DNA of 64,000 nt, taken from contig JBLDXI010000054.1 in the NCBI GenBank assembly GCA_047495785.1, positions 1,984,001-2,048,000 on the forward strand. The letters run 5' to 3'. This DNA comes from Lepidodermella squamata (lineage: Eukaryota; Gastrotricha). Positions within the stretch are counted from its first letter, which is position 1. The number at the start of each line of letters is the position of its first letter. Below, one piece after another: positions 10,029 to 20,838 of this stretch. The translations under genes were made by a program, and so were the position numbers. The notes under the pieces were generated by a model. It made no database searches. It had not been told where the DNA came from and saw only the letters and a program-made list of their open reading frames with translations.

Positions 10029-11373
10029 ATGAATCTCGCTATCCTTTCTCTCATCGCTATGCTGGCAGTTATTGTTCAATCCAATCCGATCGGGGACACG
10101 AGCAATGATACGACTACTACAGTGTGGTCTGAAACTAGTAAAGCTGCGACTTAAAATTCGCGAATCGTAGTTGAAAATTAAATTGAATGATGGTTATCAT
10201 GTGATGGGCACATGACCTTGTAGCTACGCAGTAGCTGGAGTTCATTTTCTCCATCTGCTTTTTTCATTTTCAAAAAGATTATTTTAAATGAAAATTGACT
10301 TTATCAAAAAGAATTCAGAAACTAGTTTATCGAAGCAATAAACTATCTCGGTTTAGAGTTACCGAATTACATATCCGTGAAGGAGACACGCAGTAAGATA
10401 AGGGTCCTTACCCAAGCCCGTAAGAAAATTTGAAAAAGTGAAATGTTCTAGCTTAATGGATTAGGACTTATTTTTGTGACAGAAAAAATAATATGCCTTT
10501 TCATACCTTCAATTATCTGGCCTAGTTAATGATTGAGGAGAGGTAGAAGTGAAGGTGAAGACGCGAATCTAGGAAAAAAGAGCTAATTCTACGTAAACGT
10601 CAAAGTATTTACGAACGTATTTACGAAGGGTAGGAACTTCAAATTAATTGGAATTCTTCGGTAGAAGACGAATTTAAAGAGCCTTTTCAAGGTATTGTTG
10701 AACTTGTTATTAACAGTTTGAGAACCTGGAAAATTTTCTCTGTTCTAATTTCGTGACCTGAAAATCTGCTTTTTTAGCATTGAAATGTTAGTGAATTCGG
10801 CGACATTGGCGGTAGGGACACACGCTTAGCGAAGATCTACCTGCACGATGACTCCGTAAGGGTTAGTCTAAAAATGGCTTTTCCTCTTACAGGGCTGTGC
10901 TTGGAGCCAACTATATACATATAGGAAAGGTCTTTGATATTTTGGATCATCTTTCATTGAGCATGCAGGTGCAACCAGAAACTTTCTCTTTAACATAGCA
11001 TCTCTTCTCTTAATCCGTATTTCAAATTAAAATTTTGTTTTAATGATTTTTAAATTATAAGGACTGATTTTATTTTTTCCCTCGAAATTGGCTAATCAGA
11101 CGTGCGCCATTGAATTGAAGCTGATCAATAGATTGAAGAAATTGATTAGCCTCGTGATCATTATCTGAAAACGCAATTATTTGAAGAAATGCGCGTTCTT
11201 TACTATTTTCAGACCACACTGTACTGACAGCAACAATACTCCAACTACTACTAGCTCTGACTCAACGAGCGATGGAACTACGACAACTCCGCAGTCCGGC
11301 GACGGCTCAACAACAACAACCGCTCATGCATCCAGCGGCGACTCAACTGATCGCTTCAAGAGTGGTGAAGTAT
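10029..11373 (+). pseudogene. Ser/Thr-rich secreted protein, copy A, split by a transposon
   Basis: From the ATG at 10029 the frame encodes the same signal peptide as the intact gene at 18531 (MNLAILSLIAMLAVIVQS), then GDTSNDTTT. It then enters the mariner-like element at 10120 and stops at TAA 10152-10154. The rest of the coding region resumes at 11222 (DSNNTPTTTSSDSTSDG). The 3' end is truncated: at about 11345 the sequence jumps to one matching 19264, so the C-terminal Ser/Thr repeats are missing. Copy A is therefore almost certainly non-functional as a full-length protein. Confidence 0.8.
10120..11221. mobile_element. Mariner-like non-autonomous element (1102 bp)
   Basis: Inverted ends CAGTGTGGTCTGAAA (24 bp with one mismatch: then C or A, TAGTAAAG) are flanked by TA on each side (10118-10119 and 11222-11223). 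Copy B has the uninterrupted sequence GACTACTACTGACAG. The TA duplication fits the Tc1/mariner superfamily. No transposase frame is visible in the interior. Confidence 0.85.
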
Positions 11374-12180
11374 AGTATTTTCAGTTAATTTACTTGGCTA
11401 GGTGTCCTGAGCTTACATACAGGGTGTTTCAAAACTCGCGCACTACGAATAACCTGCGGCAAATGTACGCGCTTTCCTTACTCGCGCACTGTTTACGGTT
11501 ATATTCGCATAGATGCGCGTGTACAAGACTATACTATAGCCTACACACTACACAATATCGTTAGCGACGCGCCAAAAAAACCACTTTGATGACTCATTCG
11601 ATCGTACTTTGACGAGCCGAACGTAAAGAAGGAGTACGTTCGGCTTTTTGAGCACTGATCGTACTCATCGTAATTTGAATTTACGTTCAAGAGTCGAACG
11701 TACTTTCCATAAAAAAGCTATTAATAGTAAAGTGGTTGTTTTGGCGCGTCGCTAACGATATGCGCACACATGAATATACAGCACACATGATAGCACTGCA
11801 ATAGCTATTTTCTGGCGAAAACATTCGAGCCTTGATAAATTTGAGCTAAGTTTCATTAATTATCTTTTTTATTTCGAGGATGATGTCATGTTTTTCTGAA
11901 AAATGCTGATTGATTGGGCTCTGAAGCTGAAGGTTTCGTAACAATTTCTCAAATTCTGTGGCTGGATATTTCAGAAACTGATAATTTCTGAGAAAATTCT
12001 GATTTGAATTGTTGTTGAATTTGTCAATAAATCGTTGATTAGTCTCCTGCCTTTGCATCAAAATTTATTTCACGTTGCATGAATACAAGGCCCCGACTGC
12101 ACAAGTTGAGAAAAAATGACGTAGTTTAAACCACTGGCGAATGTTCACTGGCGAGTAAGGACAGAAAATTAAGGTTTGCA
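11374..12180. other. Intergenic stretch with an inverted-repeat element
   Basis: No supported gene. A MITE-like element (11555-11761) lies inside. On the minus strand an open frame at 12061-11846 (71 codons, FRAME rich in Asn and Gln, ending in HDIILEIKKIINET) looks somewhat protein-like, but has no recognised domain and no splice partner. Confidence 0.4.
11555..11761. mobile_element. MITE with 33-bp terminal inverted repeats
   Basis: The sequence ATATCGTTAGCGACGCGCC followed by an A-run and ACCACTTT at 11555-11587 is mirrored at 11730-11761. The interior holds a second palindrome (AGCCGAACGT...ACGTTCGGCT near 11616-11652). A related end (GCGCTAACGATAT) recurs near 13514, suggesting a family. 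There is no coding capacity. Confidence 0.6.
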
Positions 12181-12217
12181 GTTCATTGCTCTACTCGACT
12201 GGTCAGAATCGCGTTTA

Positions 12218-13150
12218 GTCTAACCACGGGAATCGCAAGGGGACGCAAGTCAAATTTCACAAAAAGGGTCGTAAAGAGGCCTTTTTGGTGAAAACAGGTC
12301 AACTTTGCGACCCTCCCTCTAGAAATACCGTGGATGGATTTTTGATTACTTGATATCGTTAGAAAGCCCATGATGTGCTCTACAAGGCTGGTTAGTCGCG
12401 CCGAACGTCTATCCACGAGATTCTCAACGAAATGCATGTCAAATGTCTGAAAAAACGTCGTAGAGAGGCAGTTTTCGGCTTCCAACGGGGTTAACTTAGC
12501 GACCCTCCCTCTTGGAATCCTTTAGATAGATTTTTGATTTCTGGATATCGTTAAATACCCCAAGATGTGCTCTACTATTATGGTTGGTCACGCCGAAAGT
12601 CTATCCACGGGATTCGCAAGGAAATTCAAACGTTACAAAAAACGTCGTAGAGTGGCCGTGTTTTGGCTGAAATCAGGTCAACTTGGCGACCCTCTCTCTT
12701 GAAAACCTGTGGGTGGAATTTTGATTTATTGGCATAGTTAGCCTGATAGCTACTCTAACAAGGCTGGTTGTAAGCGCTGAAAGTCCATCCACGATTATTG
12801 CTAGGGACGAAAGTCAAATGTCGCAAAATGGGGGATAGAGAGGCCGCTTTTCGGGTCAACTTTGCGACGTTTCTTCTCAGAAACCCGTCGATAAATTTTT
12901 GGTTTCTTGATATCGTTAGAAAGCCCAAGATGTGCTCTACAAGGCTGGTCCAAAGCGCCAATAGTCTATCCACGGGAATCACAAAGGGGCGCAAGTCAAA
13001 TGTCGCAGTATGGCCGTTTTTGGCTGAAATCGGGTCACTTTACGGCCCTCTTTCTTGAAATCCCGTTGATGGAGTTTTTATTGCTTGGCATCGTTAAATA
13101 GCCTAAAACCGCCGAAAGCGCCGAATGTCTATCCATGGGATTGCTGTCTT
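12218..13150 (+). repeat. Tandem satellite, six diverged units of 165-193 bp
   Basis: The marker GTCTATCCACGGGATTCGC or a close variant recurs near 12218, 12407, 12600, 12784, 12964 and 13128. Each unit continues with similar phrases: a purine-rich segment (GTCGTAGAGAGGC), GGTCAACTT, GCGACCCTC, then GATATCGTTA and GATGTGCTCTAC. Units are diverged, and spacing shrinks from about 190 to about 165 bp. Small open frames here are chance. Confidence 0.75.
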
Positions 13151-13688
13151 TAGAGCGAATACAAATGAATTCAAATTTTTGAAGTCAAACCCCTTTGGAT
13201 ACAACCCACTAGTTGAAATAATTTTCAATATTTGTTTTGCAAATTCGAAATTAATTAATAGCCGCATTGAGAAACTGTCCGCTTGTTTTAGATTTTTTTC
13301 ATCGGTTAAACGGCAAATTCCTAGATATTTCGCAAGAGGAAGTCTTATTTCTTAGCGATATTGCCATTTCTGGCTGCAGTAGCGTTACAGTATACTCGTG
13401 TTTGATGAGCGTATGGCGCATATATACTATATACGCTTGCATGCCATATAAAACGTATATCGCCATAACTGCGTAACGTGTACGCATCAAATTTCGTACA
13501 CGCATAGCGGTGGTTGCGCTAACGATATACCAGGAGATACTAGTTTCGCCCAGCGGTTAGGAGCAGACTGGATCGAATGCCAACTGTCCTGGGCGAAAAA
13601 TTACCGAAGAAAGTAGTTTTATACTACTTTTGTGACTTCTCTACACGAGATTCACCGTGGGAAGAACCGTTTGCTTAGTTCCCTTCTG

Positions 13689-14830
13689 TAGAGCGTTTCC
13701 AGGGCTACCCAACGATACCAAGATATCAAAAGTCCACCCAGTGGTTACAAGCCGTTAAGGGACCGAATGTCACCCGGTTTGAGAAAAAATTGACCCTCGG
13801 AGCTCAATTTGGCAGCGCTGAAATTAGTTAAAAATTTGGCTGCATGTTGAAATATTGGTTAAAGAATGCACACGATCGCTACGCTTTCTCGTTCAGATTG
13901 TGTGCCGCTTTTTACAGCAAATCTCTCACGGCAGAATTTTTCTATCTCCGGAGGAAAAAATATTCGACATCAGCTTTAGGGGTTTCCGAAGGCCCTTTTG
14001 AAACACGATTTTAAAACCCGATATCATCGTTATCTTTATCTATCACCGTTAAGACTCTGCAAAAAGTTACTGAAGAAATTAATAATAACGCTAGTTTAAC
14101 AAAAGAGTTTTAATTTTTTCAGTAACGCTTTACTTAGAGTGGAACGCGTTACTTTTGCCACAGTGCTACCTACTGGACGGAGAGTTTTCCCACGCGCGCC
14201 AAGTTTTGAACTGATCGATTTTGTGAATGCAGAAATTGAAATAAAATAGCGCGAAAATTGTAATCTCTTTCGGTAGCCTATGGTTGAAAACAGGGTGAAT
14301 TAACCTTAACTAGCCTTAATCCTAATTCCTAACCCTTACCTTCGCAACTAAGAAATTGGCTTGAAAAGGCAGCCAAATTTGAAATTATGAAAAATAGTAC
14401 CAAGAATCCGCATCCTGTAGAGCAGGTCTTGAGCTGTCTAATGATTCCAAGAAATCAAAAATCCACCGGGAATGTTAAGTCCACGGGGGACCCGGTGTCA
14501 CCCGGTTTGCGGATTGTCTCACGTTGACAATATTTCGGGTCTCTTGCTTTGCGATGCGGTTGAATGGATTTCAAGCGCCTTGTAGAGCATACGCTTAGCT
14601 ATCTAACATCTAACGATACCAAGAAATCGTAAATCGACCAAGAAAACTTGCTTTCCCTGTGATACGGCAATAGTGTTTCGAACAGAAAAACTAGATTTGT
14701 AGAGCATGCTTAGGACTCTCTAACGGTAGCAAGAAGTTGTAAATCCGCCCATTAGTTACATGTTCTTGAGTGCCCAAATGTCGCCTGGTTTGAGAGAAAA
14801 ACTGCCCTTTTTCAGGCCTCATTTTGAAGT
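13689..14830 (-). repeat. Inverted block of the same satellite
   Basis: The phrase GTAGAGCA, then a short variable part, then CCAAGAAATCAAAAATC and CCACC recurs near 13689, 14416, 14582 and 14699. It is the reverse complement of the unit phrase in the 12.2-13.1 kb block. Companion phrases such as CGAATGTCACCCGGTTTG also recur. The two blocks thus form a large inverted arrangement around a 13.15-13.68 kb spacer. Confidence 0.6.
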
Positions 14831-15162
14831 TTTGGGGTCGCCAAATTTTGGTCAGCCAAATTTTGGTCAGCCAAATTGTGACTTTGACAGTTTTAAAAGG
14901 CTCAAGGTCTCAACACTGTCATGAAATAAAAACGAGACTGTGAGAAACTGCGGATTTATTATTACAGGTGCGAATTAGTGATAAATGAGTGTTACATTTC
15001 GACAGTTGTATCGCAGGATACAGAACAAAAAAGCAATAACGTGCGTCATAACAAATAATTGAAAAGATAAATATTATGTAAATAAAAGATAAATGGAATT
15101 TAAGCACGCGTTGGGAGAGGAATGTAAGTATGTTCTATGTATGTATGTTCTTAGGCCGTTTC

Positions 15163-16462
15163 TTATTCTTTCACCCCTTTTTCTCGAAGATAATCCATCT
15201 GTTCTTTGGTCTTCACACGTCTGATGGCATATTGCAAGGCCGTTTCACCTTTCGAATTGACCACCTTCAAATCGACGCCAACCACCTCAACGAGATACTT
15301 CAAGACGTTCATAAATTCTTCTCCAGACAAGGCCGCGAACAAGACGCTTTCTCGTTTTTGGCCATCCCCATTCACATCAGCTCCCTTAGAAACCAAGTAC
15401 TTGACGAATCCAAGATATCCATACCGGACCGCTATTTCAATAGGTCGTTTGTCATCCCCGCCCAGTTTATCGATGTCAGCTCCATTTTCAATCAGAACCT
15501 TGGCTATATCTGTTCTGTTGTTCCGTGCACACGTCGTCAGAGGTGTCCATCCCCATTGATCATTCGTGTTAACATCGGCTCCTTTTTCGGCCAAATATTT
15601 CACAACTTCAGTATGCCCACATGTTACAGCCATAAACAATGCTGTTTGTTCAATTCCGTCTTTTTTAGATATGTCCGCACCACGCTCTACCAACAACTGT
15701 ACAATATTTACTAGTCCAGCCATAGAAGCTATAATCAGTGGGGTTCTTTGCGGCATATTATCAAGCTCAGTAGCTTCGATCGACGCTCCTCTGTCCAAGA
15801 GAAGTTTAGTAATCTCCTCGCGATCTTTTGGTTGCGTATTGCATGCGACTGCTCTATGAAGCAGAGTGCCAGTTGAGACGCTGAAAGCTTCATAAATAAT
15901 AAATTATAAATTACTAACCCCATCGACTAATCTGTGGCCTTATAGCGTCTCATCGATACAAAATACGTAGGAGGAATTTTTAATACTAGTTAGCGATTGC
16001 GAGAGTATGAGGCTCGTGTGGCTCAAGTTATTAAAACAAAAGAAAGCTACCTTTCAAGGCCTTATTACAGGGTAAATATTTCATGACTTACTGCACAGAG
16101 TACTGCACACCTCTGATCTGCCATACTCCGCCACTTGTATACCTATTAGGAGTGAACTTGCCGCCAGTTAGCTCATCGATGTTTGCAATGAGTGATTTTG
16201 CAGCAGTTACATTCAAGTCGCAGAAAATGTTGTTGAAAAGCGACATGTACAAATCTCTAACTTCCTCACTTTCCGAAGCCTGTTAAATGCAAATGGTTCG
16301 GATTAACTTGCTGAAATTTCTGTTATGATTTGCTGTTAGTAGAAATGACCTTCGCAATATCAACAGAAGGTTGATTTTGTAAATTACCCTTTTGAAGCAT
16401 GCGATCGTCGAACCAGAAATAGCGAGCAAGACCATCAAAATATATATCGTATTATTCCACAT
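15163..16462 (-). CDS. Secreted ankyrin-repeat protein, copy B (extra intron)
   Basis: Three exons give 326 aa in frame: 16462-16388, 16279-16092 and 15880-15163. The signal peptide (MWNNTIYILMVLLAISGST) is followed by the unique two-cysteine domain and about six ankyrin repeats. The second donor is GTGCA|GTAAGT and the acceptor TTTCAG|CGTCTC, as in copy A. The first intron (16387-16280, 108 bp) has no counterpart in copy A. There, the homologous bases encode 11 residues of exon 1, and about 75 bp are inserted in copy B. Without that splice the frame meets a stop, so copy B is either an intron gain or a damaged copy. Confidence 0.7.
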
Positions 16463-17179
16463 AACTTATATCAGCCTGTTAAAAACGTAAAATGAACCAA
16501 TTTGCGATTTGTGTGGTTGGTTGTGTTTAATTACTGCTGCGTAGTTGGAGCACGTGATGATTATAATTATTACCTAATTTAAATAGACCAAAACGCTGCT
16601 TTTTTGCACTAATGGTGACATGGATGGGTAATTTTACCTGTCCCGAAGTGCGTGATAAGAATTCGAATAATCCACAGGGAACAGGTGAACATGTGGACTT
16701 GGCTATACGGAGAACTTGGCTATTCAAGCGGGGTATGCAAATCCACTTTTTCTGGCCCGCGGGTGTTTCCTCCGCTCGCGCGCTCCTATTGGTTGGCGCG
16801 TTTTACGCGTAAATGCACCTAGCTCGCTAAATCTCAATGTACAAGTCCAAAATTCAAAATAACAGGACACTGGTTGTGGACATATGCCTGGATTAAGAGC
16901 GAAATTTGCGAAAGTTTAATTACTGCTGCGTACTTGGAGCACGTGGAGATTATAATTACCTAATTTGAATAATAATGCAAATGATTATCCAAGCGGGACA
17001 GGGGAAAAGTGGACTTAGTTACTTGAATATTCACCCTGGGTACTTTTTTGTACTCTTAATACTCATACCGATGCTTGATCAGAACAAGCGTCAAACCACA
17101 GTCACAGGTATCGTAATCCAGTACAACTCTGAACAAGTACAGATTCGAAATTTACACTAAAATTGGCTTTTCTATGCGC

Positions 17180-17235
17180 GCGCTCCTATTGGCTGGCGTG
17201 TTTTACGCGTATAAATGCACCCAGCTCGAATTTCA
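17180..17235 (+). promoter_or_regulatory. CCAAT/TATA promoter-like module
   Basis: CTCCTATTGGCTGG (inverted CCAAT box at 17188-17192) is followed about 20 bp later by TATAAA at 17210-17215. The same module, with weaker TATA, recurs at 16780-16830, 6104-6160 and 6580-6620, each before GCACCYAGCTCG. It would drive plus-strand transcription towards the Thr-rich fragments and the Ser/Thr-rich gene. No transcript start can be proven from sequence. Confidence 0.4.
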
Positions 17236-17649
17236 TTGCAGCCTTCCTCTCGCGTTCAGCCAACTCTCAATGTGCAAGTCCAAAATTCAAAATAACAGGA
17301 CACTAGGCGTTGATAGCCTATATGGGTGTTGATATGCGTGGATTAAGAGCAAAATTTGGGGTTTTCGCGTTTTCATAGTTCATAAGTTTAGGTACTGAGT
17401 TCATAAGTCGTTTCCTTGGTTGACTTCTCTGTTGTCTGACCCACGCTGCTAATCTCTCCTAGAAACACCACCTCAAATCCGCTTAGCGGGCTATCATTCG
17501 AGGGAGGCTATTAATCCATGAAATACGGTAAGGGCCGCCACGATGCATTCGATTTTGTATAAGAGCAAAAGAGATAAGAGCAATGACTTGGTCAGTGGAG
17601 ACAAGCAGCAGAATCGATAACAGCTATGGCCAAAGCTGTAACAGGTGTT

Positions 17650-17829
17650 GGTAACCGATTCGTGGGTAGCCGATTCGACGAGCGGTGGCACTACGACAAC
17701 TCCACAAGACGGCGACAGATCATCTACAACAACTCCTCAACCATCCAGCATCCAGCAGCGAATCGACTGATTCGTCGTCTGATTCAACCAGCTCGGCAAT
17801 ATCTGCTTCTGGGGATCTTCTCAATAGAT
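17650..17829 (+). pseudogene. Thr/Ser-rich gene fragment, copy B
   Basis: Equivalent of 7500-7854. It encodes DSTSGGTTTTPQDGDRSSTTT, but a short duplication (CATCCAG twice) shifts the frame into a stop soon after. No signal peptide was found. It is probably a relic of a tandem paralogue of the gene at 18531. Confidence 0.5.
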
Positions 17830-18530
17830 GATGAATGAAAAATGACCGGCAGCGCTTTTTCCAAAGCCGAGAGAATCGCTCAATAGTGTGCAGAAAACGG
17901 AAAACTTCCTCTCCCATGAGTCCGATACGTCTGGTCAACGTCTAAGATTTAGGATAACAATTTCCAACTCTCCTTTTCTGTTTTCAATCCATCGGTTCCT
18001 CGCACCTTGGCCGAGTCGTGGTAAGGTGGAATGCCTGATACCACAACCCGAAGTGGCGCATGTTATAGCTGCCATGCTTTAAATTACCACAGAATTATTG
18101 CATGGCGTTTAGGCTGGCAACAGGCCGCAGTTCACGAACAAATTTTCGCAAATTTTTTCCACATCTAAGAATGTGTAGTTGCTTATACGGCGTGCAGCGT
18201 TTAGTATAGTATTTTATGCATGTTTTACCTCTCAATTTTTTATGAACTACCACCTCTCAGTACCGACCGGCATACCTTATAGAGCGAACAAATATTTCAA
18301 GTGCTACCTCGACCTCGACTGACGCAAAAGCCAGCTATTTTAGACTGAACTTGCGTGACTGCAGGGGCAGATTATTAACTCAAAAAATGAGCAAAAAATG
18401 TTTCGTGATTGTAAGACCTGCCAGCTGAAATACCAGACCATCATTTGAAAGCCTATAAAATGATGGTGGAAGTCCTCAGAGGTCACTTATCTCTTCTCAA
18501 CTTTTAAAATTATAAACTGACAGTTATTTG

Positions 18531-18827
18531 ATGATGAATCTCGCTATCCTTTCTCTCATCGCTATGCTGGCAGTTATTGTTCAATCCAATCCGATGGGGG
18601 ACACGAGCAATGATACGACTACTACTGACAGCAATAATACTCCAACTACTACTAGCTCTGACTCGACGAGCGATGGAACTACGACAACTCCGCAGTCCGG
18701 CGACGGCTCGACAACAACTACCGCTCATGCATCCAGCGGCGACTCAACTGATTCCTCGTCTGATTCAACTAGCACGACAACTACTGCTTCCGCGGATACA
18801 ACTTCAACGACCACAGCTTCTCAATAG
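18531..18827 (+). CDS. Small secreted Ser/Thr-rich (mucin-like) protein
   Basis: An intact single-exon frame of 98 codons. A signal peptide (MMNLAILSLIAMLAVIVQS) is followed by about 75 residues almost entirely Thr, Ser, Asp, Gly and Pro (TTTSSDSTSDGTTTTPQSGD). Such sequence is a likely target for dense O-glycosylation, so a surface or cuticle mucin-like role is plausible but not shown. The start could be either of two adjacent ATGs (18531 or 18534); copy A has only the second. The gene has no other recognisable domain. Confidence 0.75.
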   Translation: MMNLAILSLIAMLAVIVQSNPMGDTSNDTTTTDSNNTPTTTSSDSTSDGTTTTPQSGDGSTTTTAHASSGDSTDSSSDSTSTTTTASADTTSTTTASQ

Positions 18828-19343
18828 ACGAAACATGAACACAGACACTTTTTCCGAAATCTGGCACATTAGTTTCCATTTTCCATAACGCAATTATTTC
18901 GTCAAATTACGGGCTATGTGTGATTTTTAGAGTTTCGGTGGGCCGTTGCGCTATATCATTATTTTCATATAATTCTGCGAACAACAGAAACGATTTTTTG
19001 TCAACTATGGACAGAAATAAAATATTGATAAAATGCTATCAACTTGTTTACGAACTCGTTACTCCGATTTCGAAACTCTACAGATATCAAATGATCGTCG
19101 AGTGTGCTCACTCTCCCCGCACTAGCCGTCCATTCTCGCACATCACTGCGTAACGATGAGAGCTGATTGCTGAATGCTGATTACCCAATATCTAATCAAA
19201 CATAATTAGCTAGTTTTGACAAACATTGAATTTAGCCGAACAATTATTTTAACAGTTAAATACAGTTGATCGCTTCGAGAGTGGTGAAGTATAGTATTTC
19301 AGTTAATTTACTTGGCTAGGTGTCCTGAGCTTACTTATAACGA
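18828..19343. other. 3' flank of the Ser/Thr-rich gene
   Basis: No gene seen. The last 75 bp (19264-19338, GATCGCTTC...CTGAGCTTAC) match 11345-11420 of copy A and mark the right edge of the segmental duplication. The bases between (about 18753-19263) are deleted in copy A. Confidence 0.6.
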
Positions 19344-20672
19344 ATGAATGTTGGCAAGGAAGGAGGGCAAAATGAAAAGCGTAACTCCCGGTTTGCGTTT
19401 AAGCATTGGCAGCTCGAAGTGATGCAGAAGAGGCTGGAAGATTGGCAGAAAACGCGTAATGAAACAATTGGTCAATTTAGCAAACGTTTAGCTGAAGAAA
19501 TCGGAGAACCTACACGGCGCGCCTATTGGTGGATCCACTGCCGTCGTAACACTGACATTGCAGTTGTCAGGGCTGAACGCCAATTTCTCTTGACTGCAGC
19601 GCAACGCGAAATCCTTGACAATGCCTTCGAAGCAAATGCGTATCCTGAAAGGAAAGATATCAAGGAATTGGTAGCCATCACCGGGCTGAATGGTTTGAGG
19701 GTTCGCAATTGGTTTCAAGGTCGAAGAATCGTCACCTTCGGCCATACAGGTTACGCAAGATATCGAGAGCAGCAACTCCGAGCTGCTTTCCCCGTGATAA
19801 CTCCAGCTAAGGCGAAATTCGAAAGCTGGCAGATAGCAGAGATGCGCAATCAATTAGCAGACTGGAGGAAAATGCAGGATATTACACTGAGGAAATTCAG
19901 TTTCTCTGTCGCCAGAAAAATCAGCGCAGATCAAGGTAAAGTTTATCGCTGGCTTTGCATTCATCGGGACGGGGAGCCCAAGAGACGTCAAATGACTGAG
20001 GAGCAGTTCGACGTACTGAGGAGCGCCTTTCAAGCAAACGCTAACCCGGGCAAAACAGAAATTGAAAAGCTGGCCCTAGAGACAGGTTTATCAGTGACCC
20101 GCATCAAAGCCTGGTTTGGCACGAGCCGAGGACAGTTAAGAGATCCATGCCCCCCATGCCCCAAGAAAATCCTCTACACTGAAGACCAGATAAATTTTCT
20201 CGAAAAGGTTAGTAATCAGTAATCCAAGTTTCTTCAATTCAATATTATGATTCGATTATTTTTCAAATAGGAATTTGTTGTGAATTTAGCGCCAACCATA
20301 CCACGCCAAGATGAGTTGGCTAAAGCTCTTCAACTGGAAAGACCCTTGGTATCGAAATGGTTCCGAATGAAAAGAAAACAGACGAATAATGTCATGTCTA
20401 ACAATAAAGTGACTCTCGAAAAAGTAAGCTCCACATTTCTCCCATAAAATCTACAAAGTTGATGTTTGAACGTTGACAGCCATACCTTGGAACTGGAGCC
20501 ATAGCAAGTTGTGATCCTAGAAAAAGAAGCTGCGATTCCGTGCAGACTTTTTGTCAAAAGAATGGAACGCTTGGCGAAGCTGACGAACCTGAATCCAGCT
20601 CAAGTAAAAAGATTCATGCAGAGGCGAATTAGGAACAGCGAAGACTCGCATCGAAGTATAAGCTCGAAGTAA
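19344..20672 (+). CDS. Protein with six homeodomain-like units
   Basis: Three exons (19344-20207, 20271-20423, 20505-20672) join in phase 0 to give 394 aa. Homeodomain recognition-helix signatures occur at intervals: WWIHCRRN (unit 1), VRNWFQGRR (2), VYRWLCIHR (3), IKAWFGTSR (4), VSKWFRMKRKQ (5) and VKRFMQRRIR (6). Each is preceded by a typical helix 1-2 pattern. Units 1 and 3 resemble each other (FxxWQxxxMxxxLxDW), as do units 2 and 4, so a two-unit block was duplicated. It is likely a nuclear DNA-binding protein. Multi-homeodomain proteins are known in nematodes and as ZHX/ZFHX types elsewhere; no zinc fingers are seen here. The start codon is the first ATG in frame. The last exon rests on a TAG|CAA acceptor. 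Confidence 0.75.
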
Positions 20673-20838
20673 AGAAATGGAAGAACTATTTCACCGGTCA
20701 TCCCATTCAGTTATCTTTAAACTTTCCTCGAAACTTAGTTTAGCATGCGAATATACGAAAGAGTGATGATAACCTTCTTCCCTTTCATTTAAAAATTGAA
20801 ATTTAATCACTCAAGCTTTAGATTTATAGTTTATTCAG

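Larger units (their letters stand above)
14868..18480. repeat. Segmental duplication, copy B
   Basis: The partner of 905-9500, less disturbed by transposons. It supplies empty sites for the LINE, the 55-bp palindrome, the TAA-flanked MITE and the foldback. It retains a complete secreted ankyrin gene and leads directly into the intact Ser/Thr-rich gene at 18531. Confidence 0.85.

Noticed and set aside
12183-13101. Repeated frames of 64-100 codons with similar sequences
   Set aside because: They arise from the tandem satellite units, and their similarity reflects the DNA repeat, not a protein family.
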